Source: DASWIP01 sp036397635 (GTDB lineage: Bacteria; Actinomycetota; AC-67). From it: a stretch of 21,436 bases of DNA. Under the pieces are notes generated by a model. That model searched no databases, was not told the DNA's origin, and saw only the letters and a program-made list of their open reading frames with translations. The DNA lies in NCBI GenBank assembly GCA_036397635.1, contig DASWIP010000104.1, positions 1-21,436 of the forward strand, given 5' to 3'. This document shows positions 14,803 through 21,436 of this stretch, piece by piece; positions within the stretch are counted from its first letter, which is position 1; each line of letters opens with the position of its first letter. Position numbers and translations under genes: made by a program.

Positions 14803-15932
14803 CCGCGGGCGGCGCGGACGCCCAGGCCCGGCTGCGCGCGCTGCTGACCACCATGGACTTCCCGCCCACGCGCGGGGGGATCCAGACCATGGCCCGCGAG
14901 ATCCTCGCGCGCGCCGTCGACGTTTCGTATCGCGTCGTCGCGCCCGCCGATCCCGGACATCGCGCGTTCGACGCCCCCCTCGATCTGCCCATCCGGCGCG
15001 CCCCCAAGGTGCTCCCCGGCCGGCGCGGCTACGTTCCGGGGGTCGCGTTCCTCGCGCGCCGGGAGGCGCGACGGTGGCGCCCCGACGCGGCGCTTGCGAT
15101 GCACGTGCTTGCCGCCCCCGGACCGATCGCTGCGGGCGTGCCGACGGTCGTGATCGTCCACGGCGGCGAGCTGCGGTCGGCCCGCATCGCGCGCGCGGCG
15201 CGCTGGGTGCTGCCGCGTGCTGCTCGCGTCGTGGCCAACAGCGCATACACCCGAACGGCGGCGGTCGGGTTGGGCGCGGATCCGATGCGGACCACCGTCG
15301 TCCCGGTCGGCGCTCCCGATCCGGTTCAGGTGGACCCCGCCGCGGTCGAAGCTCTCAAACGGAGGCTCGGGGACGAGCGTCTGCTGCTCTCGGTCGGACG
15401 GCTCGCACCCCACAAGGGATTCGACCGCTTGATCCGGGCGATGCCGGATATACCGGACGCCAGGCTCGTGATCGTGGGCGGCGGCGGCGGGCGCGAGCAG
15501 CTGAACGCGATCGCGCGTGAGGCCGGTGTCGCGGACCGGGTGGTGCTCGCCGGAGCGGTCGATGATGAGGAGCTGGCGGTGCATTACGCCGCTGCGGACG
15601 CGTTCGTGCTGCTGTCGCGCGAGACCGGTGCCGGTGTCGAGGGCGGCGGGATCGTGTTGCTCGAGGCGCTCGCGTACGGGCTTCCGGTCGTGGCCGCGTC
15701 GACGGGAGGGATCCCCGAGACCATCCGCGACGCGGAGACGGGTCTGCTCGTTGACCCTGAAGACGGTTCTGCCGTTGTGCGCGTTCTGCGAAGGATCCTG
15801 GACGACCGGGAACTCGCGGAGCGGGTGGCAGCGGCAGGGAAAGCCATGGCGACCGGTGAGAGATCGTGGACGAAGTTCGTAGAACGGATCGAAAGGGTCT
15901 TGGATCAGGCCGCCCCTCCTCGGGCGAGCTGA
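14799..15932 (+). CDS. GT4 family glycosyltransferase
   Basis: A 377-residue GT-B enzyme with complete retaining GT4 motifs: the Gly-rich N-terminal loop FPPTRGGIQTMA (21-32), the donor phosphate-binding pair in GRLAPHKGFD (Arg201, Lys206), and the EX7E motif EGGGIVLLE (Glu281, Glu289) followed by ALAYGLPVVA. It probably adds a sugar from a nucleotide donor to the growing lipid-linked glycan on the cytoplasmic side; donor and linkage cannot be read. The ATG overlaps the preceding stop (ATGA). Confidence 0.85.
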   Translation: MTAGGADAQARLRALLTTMDFPPTRGGIQTMAREILARAVDVSYRVVAPADPGHRAFDAPLDLPIRRAPKVLPGRRGYVPGVAFLARREARRWRPDAALAMHVLAAPGPIAAGVPTVVIVHGGELRSARIARAARWVLPRAARVVANSAYTRTAAVGLGADPMRTTVVPVGAPDPVQVDPAAVEALKRRLGDERLLLSVGRLAPHKGFDRLIRAMPDIPDARLVIVGGGGGREQLNAIAREAGVADRVVLAGAVDDEELAVHYAAADAFVLLSRETGAGVEGGGIVLLEALAYGLPVVAASTGGIPETIRDAETGLLVDPEDGSAVVRVLRRILDDRELAERVAAAGKAMATGERSWTKFVERIERVLDQAAPPRAS

Positions 15933-17071
15933 GGGTTGCGATCGTCCACGACTACCTGGTGAACCGCGGCGGCGCCGAGAAGGTCACCCTCGCGCTGCAC
16001 CGGATGTTCCCCGACGCGCCGATCTTCACGGCGCTCTACCACCCCGAGGCCACCTTCGAGGACTTCTCGAGCGCGGACGTAAGGCCCTCCCGGCTCCAGC
16101 GTCGCAGCCGTGACGCCGAGGCATTCAGGCGCTTCCTGCCGTGGTTCGCGCGCGCGTTCCGCTCGATGGACCTGCGCGGCTTCGACCTGGTCATCTCATC
16201 CAGCGCCGGGTTCTCCCACCACGTCCGCCCCGACGGCGGGTGCCACATCGTGTATTGCCATACGCCGCCGCGGTTCCTGTGGGACGAGCGCTACGACCGG
16301 TCGGTGGCGCCGCGGTGGGCGAGGCCGATGGTCCCGGCGGTGCTGCGAGGCCTGCGCCGCGGTGATCGCCGTGCCGCCGCGCGCGCCCACGCCTACGTCG
16401 CCAACTCGAAGGTCACCGCGTTGCGCATCAAGCGTGTCTACGGCCGGCGCTCGGTCGTGGTCCATCCCCCGGTCGAGGTCGAGCGCTTCTCGACCGGGCC
16501 GACCGGGGACCACTACCTGGTCGTGGGGCGTCTGCTCGCGCACCGGCGCATGGATCTGGCCGTGCGCGCGTTCACCCAGCTCGGCAAGCGGCTGATCGTG
16601 GTGGGCGATGGCCCCGCGCGCGCGGAACTGGAACGCATCGCAGGCCCGACGATCGAGTTCGCCGGCGCCGTGCCCGACGAGCGGCTCGAGACGTTGTACG
16701 CGAGCTGCCGCGGCGTGATCGTCCCCGGCGTCGAGGATTTCGGCATCGTGCCGCTGGAGGCGAACGCGGCCGGACGGCCGGTGATCGCGCGCGCGGCCGG
16801 CGGCGCCCTCGAGACGGTCGTCGACGGACGCACCGGCGTGCTGTTCGACGCCGAGACGCCCGAGGCGCTGGCGGATGCGATCCTGCGGCGCGAGCAGCTG
16901 CGATTCGACCCCGCGAACCTGCGCGCGCATGCTGCGTCGTTCGGTGCGGACGCGTTCGCGCACCAGATGCGCAGCGTGATCGCGAGCACCGCATCCGCGT
17001 GCCTGGAGTGCGCGCGCACGCGCAAGATCCATCTCCCCACAGCGGTCGCAGCCGCTGCCGAGGAGGCGTGA
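15866..17071 (+). CDS. GT4 family glycosyltransferase, possibly using a CTG start
   Basis: From GTG 15866 the protein is 401 residues, but homology-like sequence (RVAIVHDYLVNRGGAEKV) begins only at residue 23. The codon at 15929 is CTG, which overlaps the previous TGA as CTGA, the same geometry as the ATGA junctions of this operon, and would give the typical MRVAIVHDYL start (380 residues). GTG 15866 has GGTGAG nearby but needs a 67-bp overlap with the previous gene. Motifs: GGAEKV in the N-domain, GRLLAHRRMDLAV at the donor site, with Arg where Lys is usual, and EX7E EDFGIVPLE (Glu290, Glu298 in the longer numbering). The opening resembles WbaZ-like mannosyltransferases, but the specificity is unproven. 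A stop-start overlap TGATG links it to the next gene. Confidence 0.8.
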   Translation: MDEVRRTDRKGLGSGRPSSGELRVAIVHDYLVNRGGAEKVTLALHRMFPDAPIFTALYHPEATFEDFSSADVRPSRLQRRSRDAEAFRRFLPWFARAFRSMDLRGFDLVISSSAGFSHHVRPDGGCHIVYCHTPPRFLWDERYDRSVAPRWARPMVPAVLRGLRRGDRRAAARAHAYVANSKVTALRIKRVYGRRSVVVHPPVEVERFSTGPTGDHYLVVGRLLAHRRMDLAVRAFTQLGKRLIVVGDGPARAELERIAGPTIEFAGAVPDERLETLYASCRGVIVPGVEDFGIVPLEANAAGRPVIARAAGGALETVVDGRTGVLFDAETPEALADAILRREQLRFDPANLRAHAASFGADAFAHQMRSVIASTASACLECARTRKIHLPTAVAAAAEEA

Positions 17072-18198
17072 TGCGCATCGCGTTCCTGGTACCGAGCCTC
17101 GGCCGCAGCGAGGGACAAGGGGGGGCGAACCTCGAGCTGCTCGAACGGATCGCGGCGGCCGGGCATCGCGTCGATGTGTGGGCGGGTAACGCCCCCAGGT
17201 CGGTCGCGTCGCTGCCCGGTGTGCGGCTGCGCGCGCTGCCGCGCCTGCCGGCCTGGCAGCTTGGCAACCAACTGCTCGGGCTCACCGCGTCGAGCCTGCA
17301 GCTTCGTCGGCGTCGTTACGACCTGATCCACGCGGACGCGGGCGTGACCTTCCGCCACGCCGACGTGGTCACGTGCCACACGCTCAACGATGCCTGGCTC
17401 CGGCTGCCCGAGCAGCTCTGGCGCGAACCCGGCCTGCGCGGCATGCACGCTGCCGCGGCGACACGGCTGAAGGCGCGACTGGAGATCGGCCAGTACCGCG
17501 CCGCGCGTGCGGTCGTGGCGAATTCGCGCAAGACCGCCGACGATCTCGCCGCACGTGGTGTGGATCCTGCCGCCATCACGGTCGTGCAGCTCGGGGTGGA
17601 TGCCGAGCGCTTCCGGCCCCCGACCGCCGACGAACGCGCCGCCGCGCGCGCCCGCTTCGGCCTGGGTGCCGAGGAGTTCGTCGTCGCGTTCGTCGGCGCG
17701 CACGGCCCTCGCAAGGGATTGCCCGAGGCCCTCGGCGCGCTCGCGTCGGCGCGGGCGGGCGAACGGCTGCTCGTCGCCGGCGAGCATCGAGGCGGCCGGT
17801 GGATCGGAACGGCGAACACAGTGATGCCGGGCAAGCTCGACGACATCAGGCCCGTCTACTGGGCCGCGGATGTGCTGGTGTATCCCAGCCGCTACGACGC
17901 GTTCGGCATGGCCGTACTCGAGGCGATGGCGTGCGGTTCGCCCGTCATCGTGTCGAGAGAGGCCGGTGCGCACGAGATCATCGGAGATGCCGGGTTCGTC
18001 CTTCCCGAAGTGTCGGCGCGCGCCATCCGCGAGGCGCTGGACCGCATCCGCGACGACGGCGGGGGCCGCGCGCGCATGGGGGAAACGGCGCGTGCGATCG
18101 CCCGCACGCGCACCTGGGACGAAGCCGGACGAACCCTCATGAGACTGTACGAGGACTTCGCCGGAACTCCGCTTTCGCGCGCAACTTCCCCCGCCTGA
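17071..18198 (+). CDS. GT4 family glycosyltransferase
   Basis: A 375-residue GT-B protein. The N-domain begins MRIAFLVPSLGRSEGQGGAN with a Gly-rich loop; the C-domain has FVGAHGPRKGLPEAL (208-222, Lys215) and DAFGMAVLEAMACGSPVIV (276-294). In the EX7E position the first residue is Asp276 and the second Glu284, a conservative change that occurs in GT4 enzymes. ATG 17071 was chosen because AGGAGG (17061-17066) lies 4 bases upstream and its A is the last base of the preceding stop (TGATG). It is likely a sugar-adding step in repeat-unit assembly. Confidence 0.85.
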   Translation: MRIAFLVPSLGRSEGQGGANLELLERIAAAGHRVDVWAGNAPRSVASLPGVRLRALPRLPAWQLGNQLLGLTASSLQLRRRRYDLIHADAGVTFRHADVVTCHTLNDAWLRLPEQLWREPGLRGMHAAAATRLKARLEIGQYRAARAVVANSRKTADDLAARGVDPAAITVVQLGVDAERFRPPTADERAAARARFGLGAEEFVVAFVGAHGPRKGLPEALGALASARAGERLLVAGEHRGGRWIGTANTVMPGKLDDIRPVYWAADVLVYPSRYDAFGMAVLEAMACGSPVIVSREAGAHEIIGDAGFVLPEVSARAIREALDRIRDDGGGRARMGETARAIARTRTWDEAGRTLMRLYEDFAGTPLSRATSPA

Positions 18199-18214
18199 CT
18201 CGTTAGGCAATTCG

Positions 18215-20794
18215 ATGGAACCGAAGAGGGTTCAACCCGTCCGCGTCCTGTTCATCGATCACGTCCCGAGGCTGAGCGGGGCGGAGCAGAGCCTCGCGGA
18301 CCTGGTCGCCGGGCTCAGCGCCGGTCCGGTCGAACCCGTCGTCGTCCTCCCGGAGGACGGTCCGCTCGCCCAACGCTTGCGCGCGCACGGGATCCTCGTG
18401 CGGATGGTCCCGATGAGCAAGCGGATGCTGGAAACATCACGCGAGACGCTCGCACGACGCCCGTTCGCCGCGATCGCCCAGATCGTGTCGTTCCTGGCCG
18501 CCGGCTGGCGCGTCTACCGGCTGATCCGCGAAGTGCGGCCTCGCATCGTCCATACCAACACGCTCAAGTCGCATCTGATCGCCCTGCTGCCGTGCAGGAT
18601 CGCACGCGTGCCGCTGGTGTGGCACCTGCGCGACATCTTGCCGGACGGCTGGCTCCAGCGAGCGGTCGTGGGCTGCGCGCGATTCGCCGACGCGATCATC
18701 GTTCCCTCGCGCGCCGTGGGCGATCCGTTCCGCGGCCGGCGCACGCTGCTGCGCAAGCTGCGGCTGGTTCCCAACGGCATCCACGTCTCCCATTTCCAGG
18801 ACGCGCGCCACGACCGCTCGCTGCGCGAGATGATGGGCGTACAGCGCGGCGACGTGGTCGTCGGGTTGGTGGCACGCATCGCGCCGTGGAAGGGACAGGA
18901 CCAGTTCCTGCGCGCCGCCGCGATGCTCGCGCGTCGCCACCCGCGCGCACACTTCGCCATCATCGGCGCCCCGCTGTTCGCGCAGGACGAGGCGTACGAG
19001 CGGGCGCTGCATCGGATGGCCTACGACCTCGGGATCGAGGACCGTGTGACGTTCTGCGGATGGCAGCCGGCGCCGGAAGCGTTCGCGGCGCTGGACGTGT
19101 TCGTCCACGCCTCGCAGGAGCCCGAGCCGTTCGGCCGCACGATCGTCGAGTCGATGGCGGCCGGCAAGCCGGTGGTGGCCACCGACGGCGGCGCGGTGCG
19201 CGAGATCCTGCCGCCGGCATGCGGCTTCATCGTTCCGGCGGGCCGGCCCGAGCTGCTCGCCGACGCACTGGATCGCATCGTGGGCGACCGCAAGATCCGC
19301 AACCGCATGGGGGAGGCGGCGGCCGCGATCGCCGACAGCTACTTCCCGGTGCAGCGCACCATCCAGAGCGTTGCGCAGGTCTACCGCGCGTTGATCGCCA
19401 AGTCGCCGCAGCGCAAGAGCAGACGCGCGCCGCAGCGGCAGCAGCGCGCCCGTCGCGGCCGGCGTCCTGCGCGTCCGCCGCAGCACCAGCCGATGACCTG
19501 GCCGCGTCCCGAGCAGCGCTTCGATGCGCCCGAGCGGGGTCCCGCGCAGCGCTTCGATGCATCTGAGCGGGGTCCCGAGCGTCCGGTCCGTCGCCCGCCA
19601 CGCGAGGACGATCGGATAACGCTGCGGATCGACGACGCCGATATCGCCGATGACATGCCGACGCGCTCGCCGCTGGACGAGCCGCGTAGATCGTACGGCG
19701 ATCCGCACCCGAGCCGGCCGACGCGCCGCGCCCGCGCCGAGCGTCGTGCGCGCGCCGAGCATCGCGCCCCCGAGCGTCGCGCCCCCGAGCCCGACCCACA
19801 GATGGTGGAGCGCCACGAGCCGCCTGTCGCGCGCGCCCCCGAGCCGCCTGTCGCGCGCGCCCCCGAGGGGCCTGTCGCGCGCGCCCCCGAGGGGCCGATG
19901 GCGCGCACCGCCACCGCCGAGCGCCCCCGCGCGGTTCCGCTGACCCGTACCAAGCGTCGTGTTCGCGTCGAGCTCCCGACCCAGCCGGCGCGCACCGCCC
20001 GCCCGGTGGCGGTTGCCGAGCCGCTCCTGACCGAGCCGCGGTTCAACGAGCAGCAGTTCACCGGGGAGCAGGTCGCCGAGGTCGAGCCCGCCGAGCTCGA
20101 GCCCGCCGTTCTCGCACCCGCCGTCCCGGCACCGGTCGCGCCCCTTGAGGCTGCGCCGGTGGTCTCCCCCAAGCCTCTGTATGACGCGCTCAAGCGCGTG
20201 CTGGATCTGCTCGTCGCGACCGCCGTGCTGGTGATCGGCGGACCGGTGTGGATCCTGGTCGCCATCGCGATCAAGCTCGAGTCCCCCGGGCCGGTGCTGC
20301 ATCGCGGTACCGTGTACGGCAAGGGATGCACACCGTTCACGTACTTCAAGTTCCGCTCGATGCGGATCGATGGCGACGACCATGCGCACCGTCGGTTCAT
20401 CGAGCGGTACGTGCGCGAGAACGGTGGGCACGAGCACGAGGGCGAGGTCATCTACAAGCTGATGGGCGACGACAGGGTGACCGCGGTGGGGCACCTGATC
20501 CGCAAGCTTTCCATCGACGAGGTGCCACAGCTGTTCAACGTGCTGCTCGGACAGATGAGCCTCGTCGGACCACGTCCGCCGCTGGACTACGAGTTCGAGC
20601 ACTACGACGAGCGCGCGCGCCACAGGCTCGCGGTCCTGCCGGGGATCACCGGCATGCAGCAGATCTGGCATCGCCACAGCGCCTCGTTCGAGGACAAGCT
20701 CAAGCTCGACGAGAAGTACGTTCGCGATCGCTCGATCTGGCTGGACGTCAAGCTGATCCTGCACACGCCTCGCGCTGCGCTGCGAGGGCACTAG
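18215..20794 (+). CDS. GT4 glycosyltransferase fused by a long linker to a monotopic phosphoglycosyl transferase
   Basis: An 859-residue, three-part protein. Residues 8-395: a GT4 domain with SGAEQSLADL (21-30), VARIAPWKGQD (Arg221, Lys226) and EX7E EPFGRTIVE (Glu304, Glu312). Residues 396-652: a disordered, Pro/Arg/Ala/Glu-rich linker, first basic and later acidic, with peptide repeats. Residues 653-859: a bacterial sugar transferase (Pfam PF02397-type) domain with one hydrophobic re-entrant helix (661-686), FKFRSMR (711-717), the catalytic Asp-Glu dyad in LSIDEVPQLFNVLLGQMSLV (Asp768, Glu769), GPRPPLDYE (785-793) and PGITGMQQIWHR. The PGT part would move a phospho-sugar from a UDP-sugar to polyprenyl phosphate, starting the glycan; the GT4 part may add the second sugar. 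ATG 18215 lies 16 bp after the previous stop, with a weak ribosome site. Confidence 0.85.
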   Translation: MEPKRVQPVRVLFIDHVPRLSGAEQSLADLVAGLSAGPVEPVVVLPEDGPLAQRLRAHGILVRMVPMSKRMLETSRETLARRPFAAIAQIVSFLAAGWRVYRLIREVRPRIVHTNTLKSHLIALLPCRIARVPLVWHLRDILPDGWLQRAVVGCARFADAIIVPSRAVGDPFRGRRTLLRKLRLVPNGIHVSHFQDARHDRSLREMMGVQRGDVVVGLVARIAPWKGQDQFLRAAAMLARRHPRAHFAIIGAPLFAQDEAYERALHRMAYDLGIEDRVTFCGWQPAPEAFAALDVFVHASQEPEPFGRTIVESMAAGKPVVATDGGAVREILPPACGFIVPAGRPELLADALDRIVGDRKIRNRMGEAAAAIADSYFPVQRTIQSVAQVYRALIAKSPQRKSRRAPQRQQRARRGRRPARPPQHQPMTWPRPEQRFDAPERGPAQRFDASERGPERPVRRPPREDDRITLRIDDADIADDMPTRSPLDEPRRSYGDPHPSRPTRRARAERRARAEHRAPERRAPEPDPQMVERHEPPVARAPEPPVARAPEGPVARAPEGPMARTATAERPRAVPLTRTKRRVRVELPTQPARTARPVAVAEPLLTEPRFNEQQFTGEQVAEVEPAELEPAVLAPAVPAPVAPLEAAPVVSPKPLYDALKRVLDLLVATAVLVIGGPVWILVAIAIKLESPGPVLHRGTVYGKGCTPFTYFKFRSMRIDGDDHAHRRFIERYVRENGGHEHEGEVIYKLMGDDRVTAVGHLIRKLSIDEVPQLFNVLLGQMSLVGPRPPLDYEFEHYDERARHRLAVLPGITGMQQIWHRHSASFEDKLKLDEKYVRDRSIWLDVKLILHTPRAALRGH
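19514..19579 (+). repeat. 33-bp direct repeat in the fusion linker
   Basis: Two 33-bp copies encode QRFDAPERGPA and QRFDASERGPE (residues 434-444 and 445-455). Confidence 0.7.
19817..19912 (+). repeat. Four 24-bp tandem repeats in the fusion linker
   Basis: Four 24-bp units encode E-P/G-P-V-A-R-A-P (residues 535-566); the first three are nearly identical and the fourth has diverged (EGPMARTA). Such arrays are prone to length change and suit a flexible spacer. Confidence 0.8.
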
Positions 20795-20798
20795 TCCC

Positions 20799-21436
20799 AT
20801 GATGATCCTGGTGACCGGCGGGGCCGGTTTCATCGGCACGCATACGGTGCTCGCGCTGCGCGCGCGCGGCGACGATGTCCGGGTCCTGGACGCGTTCACC
20901 GAGCCCGTTCACCAGCCGGGCTGGACACCCGCGCTCCCCGCGGATGTTGAGGTTCTGCGCGGCGATGTGCGCGACGCGGATGCCTGGGCGCGCGCACTCG
21001 AAGGCGCCGACGCGGTCGTGCACCTCGCCGCGTATCAGGACTATCTCACGGACTTCTCGCGGTTCTTCGCCGTGAACGCGACCGGCACCGCGCTGCTGTA
21101 CGAGACCATCGTTGCGCGCCGGCTGCCGGTGCGCCGCGTCGTGATCGCCTCGAGCCAATCGGTATACGGGGAGGGGGCGGCGCGCTGCTCGAAAGACGGG
21201 CTCGTCGTGCCCGAGCAGCGTGATCCCGACGCGCTCGCGAAGGGGGATTGGGACGTGCGGTGCCCGATCTGCGGCGGGCCGGTCGAACCCGCGCCCACGC
21301 CCGAGCAGCTCGCCGATCCCCGCAACGCGTACGGCATCTCCAAGCTCGCGGCCGAGCAGGCGGGCCTGGCGCTGGGGCGCCAGCACGGCATCCCCACCGC
21401 CGCTCTTCGCTACGCCATCGTGCACGGGCCCCAGCA
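20799..21436 (+). CDS. NAD-dependent epimerase/dehydratase with Cys-containing insert, partial at 3' end
   Basis: 212 codons are present before the window ends. It is an extended SDR enzyme with NAD-binding GGAGFIG (7-13), the SSQSVYG strand (118-124) and catalytic YGISK (Tyr178, Lys182). Between SSQ and YxxxK is an insert with Cys130 (RCSKDG) and CPIC (Cys155, Cys158), resembling the zinc-ribbon-like insert (CPxHG ... CPxCG) I associate with a subgroup that includes dTDP-L-rhamnose 4-epimerase-like enzymes. Here the first half has lost its second ligand (SKD), leaving three cysteines. It would supply a modified nucleotide sugar to the operon. ATG 20799 or 20802 begins 4 to 7 bp after the fusion gene's stop, so it is in the same transcript. 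Exact substrate is unknown. Confidence 0.8.
   Translation, partial: MMILVTGGAGFIGTHTVLALRARGDDVRVLDAFTEPVHQPGWTPALPADVEVLRGDVRDADAWARALEGADAVVHLAAYQDYLTDFSRFFAVNATGTALLYETIVARRLPVRRVVIASSQSVYGEGAARCSKDGLVVPEQRDPDALAKGDWDVRCPICGGPVEPAPTPEQLADPRNAYGISKLAAEQAGLALGRQHGIPTAALRYAIVHGPQ

Noticed and set aside
18437..20899. Long minus-strand open frame opposite the GT4-PGT fusion gene
   Set aside because: Low-complexity Arg/His/Gly-rich translation with no domain; antisense shadow of a well-supported gene.

Overview
This 21.4 kb, GC-rich window looks like a chromosomal segment from an actinobacterium. The evidence is the base composition, the GCGGGKYCP type of S-layer-homology repeat, a BldC-type regulator, and TANNNT -10 boxes placed only 7 to 9 bases before start codons, which suggests leaderless genes. 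The exact class cannot be read from the sequence alone.

Left part (1-8340). A large secreted protein with Ig-like repeats and three C-terminal SLH repeats is followed by a strong hairpin terminator. Next come a UDP-glucuronate decarboxylase (UDP-xylose synthase) gene, a tiny convergent membrane-protein gene on the minus strand, an ABC-F ATPase, and a GT-C (PMT/GT39-like) membrane glycosyltransferase. A bidirectional terminator at 8284-8314 closes this block.

Middle part (8340-10246) is a regulatory block. A minus-strand gene for a small unknown hydrophobic protein faces a BldC-like HTH gene. The divergent promoters between them share an unusual CTAG-containing motif. The BldC-like gene has a leader of about 270 nt holding eight consecutive hairpins, two of which have mutually exclusive folds at one point. 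A sigma-70 region-4-only protein follows. Then comes a 116-nt sequence that folds on paper into a three-way junction, at the head of the polysaccharide operon.

Right part (10247-21436) is a tightly packed polysaccharide operon on the plus strand, with start/stop overlaps at most junctions. It encodes a Wzz/BY-kinase-like chain-length protein with a broken P-loop and a histone-H1-like tail, a variant GT4, a Wzy/ligase-type O-antigen polymerase, three more GT4 enzymes, and a GT4 fused through a 260-residue repeat-rich linker to a monotopic phosphoglycosyl transferase. It ends in an NAD-dependent epimerase with a Cys-containing insert that runs off the window. Together these would start a lipid-linked glycan (PGT domain), extend it (GT4s), polymerise it (Wzy) and set its length (Wzz). 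A flippase and an export pore are not in the window.

The best candidates for something undescribed are the structured RNA at 10085-10200, the hairpin-array leader at 8977-9196, the divergent Wzz pseudokinase with a basic tail, and the GT4-linker-PGT fusion.
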